From Microbacterium sp. (GTDB lineage Bacteria > Actinomycetota > Actinomycetes > Actinomycetales > Microbacteriaceae): a DNA stretch of 64,000 nucleotides. The notes under the pieces are model-generated. The model was not told the origin of the DNA and did no database searches. It saw only the letters and a list, made by a program, of their open reading frames with translations. Position numbers and translations under genes: made by a program. Position 1 is the first letter of the stretch, and the number at the start of each line of letters is the position of its first letter. Of this stretch, positions 49,666 through 59,930 are shown in pieces. The stretch covers positions 62,001-126,000 of the forward strand of contig QFPM01000008.1 of assembly GCA_003248655.1 (NCBI GenBank), read 5' to 3'.

Positions 49666-49929
49666 ATGAGCGATGGCAGCGACGGGGCAGTATTCGGCGA
49701 GGATGCCGCGCGACTAGGGCGTGACCTCCTGGCGCAAGGCATCGCGTCCGACGTCGAGACGGTCCGAGAGCGACTGTCCGTCCTCTGGACCGATCTCGCC
49801 ATCGACATCTGGCTCACGAGCGCCAACGCGCGTCTGGACGGAGCGCGCCCTATTGACGTGCTGGCGCTCGACGGGCTGGAACCCGTCATTGAGGCCATTG
49901 AGATCGAGGTAGCCGGCGGCTCACGGTGA
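49666..49929 (+). CDS. Small protein resembling an Xre/MbcA/ParS antitoxin C-terminal domain (DUF2384)
   Basis: The 87-residue protein has EDAARLGRDLLAQGIASDVE followed by WLTSANARLDGARPIDVLAL and EPVIEAIEIEV. ANARLDGARPIDVLALDG fits the DUF2384 consensus (N..L.G.RP.DLL), the toxin-binding end of antitoxins paired with RES toxins. No RES toxin follows; mod begins 80 bp downstream. A RES-like protein begins at 63459 in the same element. The call rests on one motif. Confidence 0.5.
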   Translation: MSDGSDGAVFGEDAARLGRDLLAQGIASDVETVRERLSVLWTDLAIDIWLTSANARLDGARPIDVLALDGLEPVIEAIEIEVAGGSR

Positions 49930-50009
49930 AGGTCTGGGAGTAGCGTCGCCATCATTCGCTATCGTCACCACGCGTCTCCGAACTGACACTGCGGTAAACC
50001 CGCCCAGTC

Positions 50010-52028
50010 ATGATCACCGGCGCCGGTACGGTGTATCTCGTGGCCCACGTCGACAACCTCATCGAGCGAATCGCTGACCCCCATCTCCGGGCGCAGATCG
50101 CCGAAGAGGTGGCGAAGCTCGTCGAGCGCAAGGACTTCGGCCTTGTATTTCAGCGCCACCTACCGGAGGACCTCGAGGTTCCCGGCACCGGGCCACGACG
50201 CGGCGACATCGTGCGACTGCGCGCCGATCCCGACAAGCAGAACTACATTGTCCTCTCGGCTCGGGGCGGTACAGCATCGGTCATCGCAGTGGATGCCGCG
50301 AAGCAGACGATCGAAGGAAGCGAACCCGCGACACACTCACACGATGAGCTCGTCGTTGTTAAGGACTTCAGCGTGCCGATCTATCCCGGCCTGGAGGCCC
50401 TCGGCGCAATCGATCGAGGCGGCGACAGGCCGACGCAAGTCGTCATCCAGGGCGAGAACTACTACGCACTTGAGACGCTCCTGTACACCCACGAGGGCAA
50501 GGTCGACCTGATTTACATCGATCCTCCGTACAACACGGGGTCGGATGACTGGATCTACAACGACCGATTCGTAGTCAATACTGACGCCTATCGGCACTCG
50601 AAGTGGTTGTCGTTCATGGAGCGAAGGCTGTGGCACGCGAAGCGACTGCTTAAGCCGACGGGCGTTCTAATCGTGGCCATCGGCGACGATGAACACCACC
50701 GCCTCCGGATGCTTCTGGACGACATCTTCGGAGAGATGAACTTCATAGCCAACATCGCCTGGCAGGGCGGCGTGTCTGCACTCGCAAAGCACACCGGCGG
50801 CGGACTCGACTACATGCTCATCTACGGCGCCGACGCGTCACGAGTGCCGCGCTTTGAGGACCCCAAGCCGCTCGCCCCCGAGATGATCGCGCTCGTCAAG
50901 GAGTCGATCGGCGCGGGCAAGACTCCCGACGAAGCGCAGCGGGCGTTGGCTGCATTCATCAAGGGCAAGCGAAGCGAGATGTCGATCGGACTCGCCCGAT
51001 TCAACAAGGTTGACGAGCTTGGACGCATTTACCTCGAAGGCGACCTGGCGAACTCGCTCCCGCGCCCCAATCTGCGATACCCCATTACCAACCCGGAAAC
51101 AGGCAGGACGTACGACCCCCCGCCGAACGGATGGGCCGTAGGCCGGGCCACCATGGACCGCCTCATCGAGGATCAGATGGTGGTGTTTGGGAGCGGGAAC
51201 GTTCCGGCCCGAAAGCGTCTGCTCTCGGAGCACCTGACATCCCTTCCTGCACCGTCCTTCGTGCGTGATCGGAGGGCATCCACTCTTCACCTCCAGAGCA
51301 TTCTCGGCGACAAGCGATTCCCCAACCCAAAGGACCATGAGGTTCTGATGCGGTGGATCAAAATGACTTGCCCGACCGACGGTTGCGTCGTCGACTTCTT
51401 CGCGGGATCTGGAACAACTGCGGAAGCTGTGATGCGACTGAACGCCCAGGACGGTGGCACTCGGCGGTCGATCTCCATCACCAACAATGAGCTCTCGTCG
51501 AAGACGGCCACGTCGCTACGCTCGGCGGGACTTCGCCCAGGCGACGACGATTGGGAGTCCCAGGGCGTGTTCGAGCGCGTCACGCGACCGCGGATTGAGA
51601 CGGTGGTCACCGGTGTTCGTGCGGACGGATCCACCTTCTCCCATGGCCTCGACGAGAACGTCGCCTTCTACAGGCTCACCTACGAGGACGAGAACCTCAT
51701 CGCCCTGGGGCGACGGTTCGAAGCCGTGGCGCCTCTCCTGTGGTTGAAGGCAGGCGGCGTCGGGCCAGTCGTCGGGCGGCGCGGTGAAGCACCGTGGGCG
51801 CTCCCGAGTGGTGCACGCTATGGGGTGTTGTTCGCGCCTGCGCACGCGAAGGCGTTCGCTGAGTTGATCGCTGTCCATGACCGCGATCTGAATCATCTCT
51901 TCGTGGTGACCGACTCCGAGAGCGAGTTCCAGGAGGCGTTGGCCTATTTGCCGCCGGAACTCCGAGTGGACACCACGAGACTCTATGCCGACTACTTGCA
52001 CTCCTTCGAGATCAACGGGAAGGGCTGA
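50010..52028 (+). CDS. Type III restriction-modification methyltransferase (Mod), beta class
   Basis: This 672-residue N6-adenine methyltransferase has the catalytic DPPYNTG at 171-177 and the SAM-binding DFFAGSGTT at 462-470, DPPY before FxGxG being the beta order. QGENYYALETLLYTHEGKVD precedes the catalytic loop as in Mod proteins. The central 200-450 should hold the sequence recognition domain. ATG 50010, or GTG 50031 as a shorter start. It precedes res by 3 bp. Confidence 0.9.
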   Translation: MITGAGTVYLVAHVDNLIERIADPHLRAQIAEEVAKLVERKDFGLVFQRHLPEDLEVPGTGPRRGDIVRLRADPDKQNYIVLSARGGTASVIAVDAAKQTIEGSEPATHSHDELVVVKDFSVPIYPGLEALGAIDRGGDRPTQVVIQGENYYALETLLYTHEGKVDLIYIDPPYNTGSDDWIYNDRFVVNTDAYRHSKWLSFMERRLWHAKRLLKPTGVLIVAIGDDEHHRLRMLLDDIFGEMNFIANIAWQGGVSALAKHTGGGLDYMLIYGADASRVPRFEDPKPLAPEMIALVKESIGAGKTPDEAQRALAAFIKGKRSEMSIGLARFNKVDELGRIYLEGDLANSLPRPNLRYPITNPETGRTYDPPPNGWAVGRATMDRLIEDQMVVFGSGNVPARKRLLSEHLTSLPAPSFVRDRRASTLHLQSILGDKRFPNPKDHEVLMRWIKMTCPTDGCVVDFFAGSGTTAEAVMRLNAQDGGTRRSISITNNELSSKTATSLRSAGLRPGDDDWESQGVFERVTRPRIETVVTGVRADGSTFSHGLDENVAFYRLTYEDENLIALGRRFEAVAPLLWLKAGGVGPVVGRRGEAPWALPSGARYGVLFAPAHAKAFAELIAVHDRDLNHLFVVTDSESEFQEALAYLPPELRVDTTRLYADYLHSFEINGKG

Positions 52029-52031
52029 GGC

Positions 52032-54596
52032 GTGAAGTTCCACCTCCTCGACTTTCAACGCACCGCATCGGAGGCGCTGATCTCGGAGATCAAGAAGGCG
52101 CAAGCGCGCTACGACAACGACTCGGAACTTCTCGGCGCCGTCGTATTGGAGGCGGCAACGGGAGCCGGGAAGACGGTGATCGCCACGTCGGTCATTGAGC
52201 AGCTGATCTTCGGATCTGACTTCACGGATCCCATCGAGGAAACCACCGTCCTGTGGGTGACGAACGATCCGAGCCTGAACGCCCAGACGGCGCGCAAGAT
52301 GCAGGAGGCCAGCGAGAAGATCAGCGACATTCGTCTTATCGGGCAAGGCGCCTCGTTTGACGAGGAGTACTTCGAGGCAGGCGCGATCTACTTCCTCAAC
52401 ACACAGGCCGCTTCCGCGTCTGCGCGCATCACCAAACGGTCCGACAATCAGCGGTACACGATCTGGGAGACCATCGCGAACACCGTGCGATTGCGCGGGA
52501 GCCGCTTCCTGGTGGTCGTCGACGAGGCGCACTACGGAGTGACGGAGAAGCCGGGCGGCTCCCCGACCGTCGTGAACAAGATCATCAACGGAGAGGTCCC
52601 GATCCCCGTGTTCGTCGGGATCTCGGCCACCGCACAACGACTGAACAAGGCACTCGAGCAGCAGAATCGGTTCCGAAAGAACTACGTCGTTCCGATCGAA
52701 AAGGTGCGTGACTCCGGGCTCGTCAAGGACCGGATCGTCCTCGCGCCGGCAGCTGTGCAGGGAGAGGTCACCGCGGACACGACGTTCGTTCGTCTCGCGG
52801 TGCAGAAAACACTCGAGTTCGAGCAGCGTTGGGCGTCCTATGCGGAGCAGCAGGGGGAATCAGCGGTGAAGCCGGCGCTTGTCGTGCAACTCCCCGATGA
52901 ACGTTCCGACGATGGCGAGTTCCTCGAGCTCGTGCGAGCAGTGATCGATGCCATCACGCAGGAGTGGCCCGGGCTCGTCGCGTCAAACATCGTGCACACG
53001 TTCGCCGAACGTGCCCCGATCGACCTCGGACCGCATCGGGCGGTGCGCTACATGCCCCCGCAGGATATCCAGGACGCGACTCACGTGCGCGTCGTGCTGG
53101 CGAAGAATGCGATCACGACCGGTTGGGACTGTCCTCGCGCGGAGGTGCTCGTCTCGCTCCGCGCGTCGGTCGACTACACGCCGATCGCGCAGCTGATCGG
53201 TCGGATCGTTCGTCAGCCGCTGGCCAGGCGAATCGCCTCGGATGAGTCGCTGAACCGTGTCCAGGCGTACCTCCCGCGGTTCGACCGAAAGACGGTCATG
53301 CAGGTCGTTGGCCAGTTCGCCGGAGGGGAGGCGGGCGCAACCGCAGAGGTCGTGCGCCTGACCCTCGACTATCACGCTCCCAGCGGGATGGAGGCGGCGT
53401 TGAAGGTGCTCGCTGAGCTGCCCACCTATGTGGTCCCCTCTCAGTCGTCCGCGCCGGATGTGCGGCGCCTCCATGCACTGGCGACACTTCTCGAGAACGA
53501 TGGGGTCCGGCCGAACGCCGCCGCCCACGCTCGAGCGTTCCTCAATAGCAAGCTCGACGATGAACGATGCAAGCTCGACGCATCCGGCGAACTCGAGTCA
53601 AAGCGCGAGGCGGTGTCTAGCGCGTCGGTGTTCGAACTGCTGACCTCGATCGACGGGTCGGTCATCGACGGCGAGCGACTCGTGACCGGCACCCGCCTCG
53701 ACGCCAAGAACATCGATGATGTCTTCAAGCGTGCGAGCCGCGCGCTCAAGGACGGCACTGCCGAGGCGTATTGGGCCTACCTCGTCGATGGAGATCCCGA
53801 CGAGGACCCGATCGAAGCGAAGATCACGGTCGCAGCCCTCGCGCTCACCGAACACGTCGTGGACAACGTCGAGACCGCGGCGGCATCGCTCGTTGCTGAT
53901 TGGTTCAAGCAGCACGCGAAGGCGATCTCCCTTCTCCCTGAGGCTGACCGGTCGCGTTACGCGCGTATCCAGGCGGAAGCGAAGGAGCCGGCACGGCGCC
54001 CGGGCATCATCATCGATGGAACGATCGAGGACGCAGTCTCGATCCGGATGGAGCCCGACTCATCCGACACGCAACTCCGCGCCGACATCCGTGACGATGA
54101 AGCAAACCGCTGGCCGAAGCACCTCTATCAGGACGGCGACGGGCGCTATTGGAAGAAGCCGACTGCGACCGACGGGCTCGAGCGGAAGGTGCTCACAACC
54201 GAACTCGAGGAACCCACCCTCGTGGCCTGGTACCGCAACCCGACTGGCGGCGACCGAGCGCTCTGTATCCCCTACCGCGACAGCGGAACGGGATCTTGGG
54301 CCCGACTCTTCCCCGATTTCGTGACGTTCCACGAGGTCGGTGGCGGCATCCGAGCGACGATCATCGATCCTCACGGCATTCACTTCGAGGACTCGGCCGA
54401 CAAGCTGCGGGGCTATCTCGACTATGCCGATGACCACGCGACCGAGTACCGCGCGATTTGGCCCATCACGCAGATCGAGGGAAAGACCCTCCTCCTCTCA
54501 ATCCACGACAGCGCGACGCGCGGGGTGGTGCGCGCCGCGCTCGACGCGGGAGAAAGTGTCGAAGCGATCTTCCGGATGCATGGAATCAACTACTGA
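52032..54596 (+). CDS. Type III restriction-like Res subunit, DEAH helicase with unusual nuclease end
   Basis: The 854-residue SF2 helicase has Walker A EAATGAGKTV (about 40-49), DEAH in VVVDEAHYG, SATAQR (motif III) and QLIGRIVRQP (motif VI). The C-terminal domain has FPDFVTFHEVGG where type III Res nuclease starts (PD), but the expected E-x-K appears as IDPHGIHFEDSADKLRG: Asp-Pro-His in place. It is either a variant or an inactive nuclease, so cleavage needs test. GTG start 52032; 3 bp after mod. It ends 54 bp from the convergent jetD stop. Confidence 0.85.
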   Translation: MKFHLLDFQRTASEALISEIKKAQARYDNDSELLGAVVLEAATGAGKTVIATSVIEQLIFGSDFTDPIEETTVLWVTNDPSLNAQTARKMQEASEKISDIRLIGQGASFDEEYFEAGAIYFLNTQAASASARITKRSDNQRYTIWETIANTVRLRGSRFLVVVDEAHYGVTEKPGGSPTVVNKIINGEVPIPVFVGISATAQRLNKALEQQNRFRKNYVVPIEKVRDSGLVKDRIVLAPAAVQGEVTADTTFVRLAVQKTLEFEQRWASYAEQQGESAVKPALVVQLPDERSDDGEFLELVRAVIDAITQEWPGLVASNIVHTFAERAPIDLGPHRAVRYMPPQDIQDATHVRVVLAKNAITTGWDCPRAEVLVSLRASVDYTPIAQLIGRIVRQPLARRIASDESLNRVQAYLPRFDRKTVMQVVGQFAGGEAGATAEVVRLTLDYHAPSGMEAALKVLAELPTYVVPSQSSAPDVRRLHALATLLENDGVRPNAAAHARAFLNSKLDDERCKLDASGELESKREAVSSASVFELLTSIDGSVIDGERLVTGTRLDAKNIDDVFKRASRALKDGTAEAYWAYLVDGDPDEDPIEAKITVAALALTEHVVDNVETAAASLVADWFKQHAKAISLLPEADRSRYARIQAEAKEPARRPGIIIDGTIEDAVSIRMEPDSSDTQLRADIRDDEANRWPKHLYQDGDGRYWKKPTATDGLERKVLTTELEEPTLVAWYRNPTGGDRALCIPYRDSGTGSWARLFPDFVTFHEVGGGIRATIIDPHGIHFEDSADKLRGYLDYADDHATEYRAIWPITQIEGKTLLLSIHDSATRGVVRAALDAGESVEAIFRMHGINY

Positions 54597-54650
54597 CAGT
54601 CAAGAACTGCGCTCTCGGCTCCTGCCTGGAGGTGAACTCGAGCGTGTCCC

Positions 54651-55826
54651 CTACCTCGACTTGACATCTCGCATCTGAACGACGGCCGCGCGAGCGGTCT
54701 GCAGGGGGATCCGCTCTTGCTCTACCCGCCGATAACGCGTCGTCACGGGGTTGTTGAGAAGCTCGTACAGCGCACGCTCATGTTCTTCGAGGTTCTCGGG
54801 AGCGGGACGTTCATCCGCAGAGATCGAATCCCCCCGCTTATCGGTGTTCGTCCCGTATTCCTCCCATCGCTCATACGCCGGAACATCCATGAATAGCGAC
54901 CGTGCGGCGATGCCTGCGGTGCGGAACTGGCTGAGGATGCGCAGCCCGTCGACATCCATGTCACCCCAGTACACGACCAGGGGGGCGTCACGGAGCCAGC
55001 TGAACGAGGCGAATGCGGTGGCCCCCGATCCCGCTCCCTCGACGGCGATCGCGCCGGCGAGCTCCGGAAAGTGGATCGCTGTGTCCTTGTTCTCGCAGAT
55101 GATGACGAGCTCCGTCGGGTAGGCCGGCGTGAACGTATCACCAACGGTCGCAGATTCGTGGCGGCGCCCACCGGCCTGAAGATGCCGCGGATCAAGGTAG
55201 GTGAAATGGATGCGGGACGGATGCGCAGGGAGTAGCCCCAGGTCGTCAAGTCCGGCGAGACGCGCGACCACACTTCGCCGAGACTCGAGCCACTTCGTGT
55301 GAAACCCCGCGAGAGGCACCTGTCGAGGACTGAGCCTCGAATCAGGGTTCTCTCCGAACCAAGAAGCCGCCTGCGCAAGCAACTCGACATCCAGGAGCGA
55401 CCAATCCGCTACCGCGGCGACCGTCTTCGCGAGGACAGCGCGGCGGTGCGGAAACCTCGCGTCGACAATCGCGGCATAAGCTCGCGCCCGCAGCAGCCGC
55501 GTCTGCCACGACTCCCCGGCGACGTCGGCCGCCACATCCAGGCTGGGGACTGAGATGTGGGAGATGACAGGATAGGTTGCCCCATCGACGCGGATGTTGC
55601 TCTCGACGACTGCCGCGCCCCGCAGGGAAGCCCACGTCCGCCATTGATCGATCAGGTCGATGATGTCGTCGTACCTGTCCTCGATGGTTGCGGCGTCGGG
55701 GCGCCCGAGCGCGTAGCGGCGCGGCCACCACGTCGACCCGCTCGCTACCTCCGCCGCAACGTCGTCGGCCCAACGCTCTTCGACATGTTGGCGAATGCGC
55801 GCTTCAATGTCCGCGATCTGCCTCAT
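54651..55826 (-). CDS. jetD: Wadjet JetD, TOPRIM-like nuclease subunit
   Basis: JetD (391 residues; DUF3322 + DUF2220) is the topoisomerase VI-like cleavage subunit of Wadjet. The N-terminal arm (1-200) has SLLDVELLAQAASWFGENP and LPLAGFHTKWLESRR; the TOPRIM part shows Glu245 (IICENKDTAIHFPELA), then VVYWGDMDVDGLRIL (Asp289, 291, 293). It acts when JetABC extrudes a small circular DNA and stalls. ATG 55826 overlaps the jetC stop by 4 bp. Confidence 0.93.
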   Translation of the reverse strand: MRQIADIEARIRQHVEERWADDVAAEVASGSTWWPRRYALGRPDAATIEDRYDDIIDLIDQWRTWASLRGAAVVESNIRVDGATYPVISHISVPSLDVAADVAGESWQTRLLRARAYAAIVDARFPHRRAVLAKTVAAVADWSLLDVELLAQAASWFGENPDSRLSPRQVPLAGFHTKWLESRRSVVARLAGLDDLGLLPAHPSRIHFTYLDPRHLQAGGRRHESATVGDTFTPAYPTELVIICENKDTAIHFPELAGAIAVEGAGSGATAFASFSWLRDAPLVVYWGDMDVDGLRILSQFRTAGIAARSLFMDVPAYERWEEYGTNTDKRGDSISADERPAPENLEEHERALYELLNNPVTTRYRRVEQERIPLQTARAAVVQMRDVKSR

Positions 55827-58800
55827 GCGCGCCCTACATGGTGCACGTGGTCGACGAATGAGCGGCCGGTGTCACGGTTCTTCGAGATGACGATGGTCTG
55901 AGCGACGTGTCTTTCCAGGCCTGTGTACTTATCGAGCGGAGCGCCGACGATCAGCTGGAAACCGAGGCCCTTCCAAGCCTCCACCGCACGGCCCGCGTAC
56001 TCCGAGTCCGCCTTGATGAAGCCTTCGTCGAGGAATACCGGCGCGAATCTGGGGAGTTGGCCGAGCTCGTCGCCGAGTTGGAACCGGAGTGCGGCGCCGA
56101 CGATGAACGCCACGAGCTCCTGCATCTCCCCACCGCTCTTCCCGGCCAGCGATGAGTACTCAGCGGCCGGTTCGCCATCCTGGGCGAGCTCGCGGGCCGT
56201 GATCTCCACATGCCGGCGGACATCGAGGATGTCTTCGCGAGCGACGGTCTCACGTTGCGCCGGGCTCAGGGCCGGGTCATCACGCTTGCGGATGCGGGCG
56301 ATGAACTCCCGCATTTGCGCGAACCTCACCACCAGTTCCTCGTCGGACGTGCTCTTCGTCGCGAGCTTCCGGAACGACTCCAGCTCGCGACGGAACGTCG
56401 TCACCCTTTGCGGCGCGAGCCGTCGCATCTCGATCCTCAGCCGCCCGTCCGTCGGCCCGAACGGCAGCCACTCAAGGATCGCGTTAACGGAATCGAGGCG
56501 CGTCCCGATCTCATCGACAGCGGAGCTCATCGCACTGCCCAGCAGCCGCAGGCTCTTTCCTGACCACTGCAGGGCGCTCCGGCGCCACTGCTCCCGCTGC
56601 TCGTGCAGGCCGACCCGTGTGATGTCTTCGAGAATCGCCAGGTACTCCCGATAGGAGGCAAGGGTGGCGCCGCGCGTGGGGTCATACCACTGGTTCTGGA
56701 AGCTCTGGAACGTTCGCTCTATCTGTTGGATCGTGGACTGCTCCGCTGAAGCCGCGCGCGCCACTTCGTCCCCGAGCTGTTCGCTGAGACGCCTCAGGGT
56801 GACCCTCCACGTCTGGCTGGTCGCTTCCTCACCGGCGAGTACTCGCGCCCAAGCACCGTCGAGCCTGGCGGTCAGAGCCTCGTCAAGGGTGACAGTCGTG
56901 TCGTCTTCGAGCGCCCACAGGGCGGTATTGGCTTCGTCGATCTCGTCGATGTTCTTTTCGTGGGCGTCCCCGAGGTGCTTCCTCGTCTCCTCGAGCTTGT
57001 GCTGGCGGCGCTGAGCGAGACCGGCGGCGACCGTCATCTCCTCCACCTGTTTCTTGAGCGTCGCGAGGGCGCCGTCGGCTGCCAGCAGGTCGACTTGCTG
57101 CTTGCGCAGCGCGGCTGCCGAGCTGACGGGGGAATGCACGTCTACGTCTGTCCACCCGAAGAAAAGGGTCTTCTCGTACGCGATGCCGCGAGAACGAAGG
57201 TCACCGATCTGCCGCTCGATGCTGGCGCGGGCTTGTACCGACGCGGCGAGAGCTTCCTCGATCTCCTGAGCTTCCCGTTCGAGTTGCTCGCGGATGTCTG
57301 CGTTGTCGAACCCGATGACCGCTCGACTGCTGTTGACGCCGTGGGCACCATGCGTGCCCCGGCGGGTTTGACCGCTCGGGGTGACCCTCAGCCCGTCACC
57401 CGGCAGCTGACGGGGCGACGGCACACACAGGGCGTTCCGGGACGGGTCGGCGATGTGGTCGATGACCCAGCCTTGGTACGGGGAATCCTTAAATACGAGC
57501 TTCCCGGCCACCTTGTCGGGGTCCAGCAGTGTCGCACGCGAGCTGCTGCCGCGCACGACTCCATCGAAGTACAGGCGGGGGCTCAGGTGGAGCGGCTCGA
57601 TCGCGTGCGCGAATTGGTCCTGGAGCTCCGCGGGGATGAGCATGCGCCGGGCACTGGCCGACAGGATGGTCTCCACCGCATGCCGCCACCCTTCCTCGCC
57701 GTCAGCGATATCGATGAGTTCGGCGACATAGGGGAGGTCGGCGACCGGGATACCGGACGCTTCCGAGACGAGGCGCCGTCGGTCGATCATCGACTTGTCG
57801 ATACGGCTGGTGCGCCCCTCGAGCGAGCGAAGCTCGCCGCGGATCCGCACCTTCGCGTCACCGAGTGGCACTTCCTCACTGAGCATCCGGTCGCGGGTGT
57901 TCCGAAGCTCCTTCTCCTGCTCCTGCACGAGGGCGGGGAACGCCCGCGCGTCGGCCTGGAGGCGCAGGAAGTCGTCCTCGGTGTCGATCGTCCGCCCGAG
58001 CACAGTGAGCGGTTCCTCCAGCCGCACCCGCGTACGACGTCGGCTTTCAGCTTCGGTCTCGAGTGCCGCGATCTCGACGGTCAGCTGCTTGTCCCGGTCA
58101 CCACCGCCGGCGGCGTAGTCGGCTTTCGCGGCGTCCAGCGCCTCCTCCTGCGCCAAGGTAACGGTCTTCGCCGTCCGCAGTTGATCATCGATCGTCGCGA
58201 TCTGCTCGCGGAGCTGGTCCGCCTCCGCGTCGAGGATCTGCACGTGAGTGCGCAGCCGCCACAGGCCAGCGGGGGTGTCGTCAGCGTCGACCGCACCCAG
58301 CGCACGCGCCTGTGCGATCGCGTCCTGTGCCTCGGTCATCTGCGCGTGGAGGTCGACGATCGGTTCGAGAAGGCTCGCCTGCTGCTGGAAGACCTCCATC
58401 TTCCGGTACATCTCGTCCAGCTCATCGAACGTCGCAATCGCCTCGTCGGCGACCTTGAACGTCTCCGGGAGCTCGATGACGAGCTTCTTGTAAAGCTCAT
58501 CGACGGTGCGGCTCATCGTGCCCGCTTGAATCCGTGCGAGAAGCTCGAGCGCCTTCGCACCGTCCCCGCCTTGCCCGATGCCCAGGCGGGAAAACAGCGA
58601 CTGAGAGAACTCGTCGTACGACCCATAGATGCGAAGCTCCGGCCACCGCGCCTTCATCGCTTTCGCCGGGTACGACTCGGACCCGACCCTCGCGAACTCG
58701 AACAGGTCCCCGACGTTGAAGGCGCCGGGGATCGTCATCATCCGCTTCAGGACATCCCCGTCTCGGGCCGCGGCTGCCGGGACGAAGTAGGCGCGGACGA

Positions 58801-59224
58801 CGGTGAACCGATTCCCGGTGTCTGCGATGAACGTCGCCGCAATCGCACCCCACGTCGGCTTCCCCTGCCCGCGGAGGCTCTTATCGATCGTAACGCCGTC
58901 TTCGACAGTGTCATCCGTCTTCCCTTTCAGGTAGGTGCGCAGGGACCGCTGGTCGGATCCACGCACCCGCCCGCCCGCGGCCGCGTTCGACGCGCCGTTG
59001 AAAGCGACGTCGGAAGGCATCATCAAGGCGAGGTATGCGTCGAGGATGGTGGATTTCCCGACGCCAGATGCGCCGGTGACGATGGTCGCGTCGGGGTGGA
59101 ACTGGAACGTCGACGTCTTCTGGTGGAATCCGCCCCAGTTGATGACCTGGATCTGCTCGACCCGCCAGTGCGTGTCGGGGATGAGCGGGCGTGCGCTGGC
59201 GGCTGTGAGGTTGAGGTCAGTCAT
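55823..59224 (-). CDS. jetC: Wadjet JetC, SMC/MukB-like ATPase
   Basis: The 1133-residue SMC-family motor extrudes DNA loops. Walker A VTGASGVGKSTILDAYLAL starts at 49 with Gly51-Lys57-Ser58, coiled-coil arms occupy about 270-450 and 650-900, a hinge lies near 500-600, and the signature SLAGKSGGEMQELVAF plus Walker B PVFLDEGFIKAD close the ATPase head. IQVINWGGFHQ is the typical N-terminus. It overlaps jetB by 8 bp. Confidence 0.95.
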   Translation of the reverse strand: MTDLNLTAASARPLIPDTHWRVEQIQVINWGGFHQKTSTFQFHPDATIVTGASGVGKSTILDAYLALMMPSDVAFNGASNAAAGGRVRGSDQRSLRTYLKGKTDDTVEDGVTIDKSLRGQGKPTWGAIAATFIADTGNRFTVVRAYFVPAAAARDGDVLKRMMTIPGAFNVGDLFEFARVGSESYPAKAMKARWPELRIYGSYDEFSQSLFSRLGIGQGGDGAKALELLARIQAGTMSRTVDELYKKLVIELPETFKVADEAIATFDELDEMYRKMEVFQQQASLLEPIVDLHAQMTEAQDAIAQARALGAVDADDTPAGLWRLRTHVQILDAEADQLREQIATIDDQLRTAKTVTLAQEEALDAAKADYAAGGGDRDKQLTVEIAALETEAESRRRTRVRLEEPLTVLGRTIDTEDDFLRLQADARAFPALVQEQEKELRNTRDRMLSEEVPLGDAKVRIRGELRSLEGRTSRIDKSMIDRRRLVSEASGIPVADLPYVAELIDIADGEEGWRHAVETILSASARRMLIPAELQDQFAHAIEPLHLSPRLYFDGVVRGSSSRATLLDPDKVAGKLVFKDSPYQGWVIDHIADPSRNALCVPSPRQLPGDGLRVTPSGQTRRGTHGAHGVNSSRAVIGFDNADIREQLEREAQEIEEALAASVQARASIERQIGDLRSRGIAYEKTLFFGWTDVDVHSPVSSAAALRKQQVDLLAADGALATLKKQVEEMTVAAGLAQRRQHKLEETRKHLGDAHEKNIDEIDEANTALWALEDDTTVTLDEALTARLDGAWARVLAGEEATSQTWRVTLRRLSEQLGDEVARAASAEQSTIQQIERTFQSFQNQWYDPTRGATLASYREYLAILEDITRVGLHEQREQWRRSALQWSGKSLRLLGSAMSSAVDEIGTRLDSVNAILEWLPFGPTDGRLRIEMRRLAPQRVTTFRRELESFRKLATKSTSDEELVVRFAQMREFIARIRKRDDPALSPAQRETVAREDILDVRRHVEITARELAQDGEPAAEYSSLAGKSGGEMQELVAFIVGAALRFQLGDELGQLPRFAPVFLDEGFIKADSEYAGRAVEAWKGLGFQLIVGAPLDKYTGLERHVAQTIVISKNRDTGRSFVDHVHHVGRA

Positions 59225-59930
59225 CGATCGGGTCCTCGGAGGTCAGGAAGGCGAGCAGTTCACGGAGCTTGGTGACGGGCATCAGTCGTTCGATGACGGA
59301 GGAGATGACGTACACGCCCTCCTCCTTCGTCGCATCAAGAAGCCCGGTCGCAGCGACCGATCCGATCGCCCGGTCGACGCGTCCGGCGTCCATGTGATGG
59401 TCGGTGGCGGTCTTCGGACGAACCGACACTGCGAACGCGTGGATATCGGCGGCGGTGACGACAGCGCGGGAAGCGCCCGCGACCGTCTGGTTCCGGTGAA
59501 CGACGCACAAGTAGACGAGGACCACGGTCTGCTCCCGCGTCCACGCCATCGACCGCAGCAGGTGCGGGAACGTACGGGTCGAGTCGGCGTTGCGGACCTG
59601 CACCTTGAACGCGACCGCGTACCGCGCGTCGTACTCCAGATCGAGATACATGTCGTTGAGCCGCGACCGGACGTCGTAGCGGTGAGCGGTCAGGCCCTTC
59701 CACTCCGCCTTGTGGGTCGCCGCGGTGATGAACCGGTTGCTCAGGATCGCGACGAGCGCGGCACGCGCGTCAGGATGAAGCGTCCCGCTGTCACCATCAA
59801 ACTCGCGCACCGTCGGGTTCTCATCATCGGCATCCGGTTCCTCGTCGAGGAGTTCCACAGGGGTTCGGTCGGTGGCGTCCTCGACGTCCATGTCGAGTTC
59901 TGCTACGTCATCGAAGTCAGCGCTCGTCAT
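59217..59930 (-). CDS. jetB: Wadjet JetB (DUF4194), kite-like subunit
   Basis: JetB (237 residues) is the MukE-like winged-helix subunit between JetA and JetC. After an acidic head (1-50) it shows RYDVRSRLNDMYLDLEYDA, FKVQVRNADS and SMAWTREQTVVLVYLCVVH, matching DUF4194. It overlaps jetA by 14 bp and jetC by 8 bp, in the order jetA-jetB-jetC-jetD normal for type I. Confidence 0.92.
   Translation of the reverse strand: MTSADFDDVAELDMDVEDATDRTPVELLDEEPDADDENPTVREFDGDSGTLHPDARAALVAILSNRFITAATHKAEWKGLTAHRYDVRSRLNDMYLDLEYDARYAVAFKVQVRNADSTRTFPHLLRSMAWTREQTVVLVYLCVVHRNQTVAGASRAVVTAADIHAFAVSVRPKTATDHHMDAGRVDRAIGSVAATGLLDATKEEGVYVISSVIERLMPVTKLRELLAFLTSEDPIDD

Noticed and set aside
56960..59275. 771-residue open frame on the plus strand
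   Set aside because: It lies antisense to jetC, is Arg/His/Val-rich with no domain, and is a GC-codon shadow.
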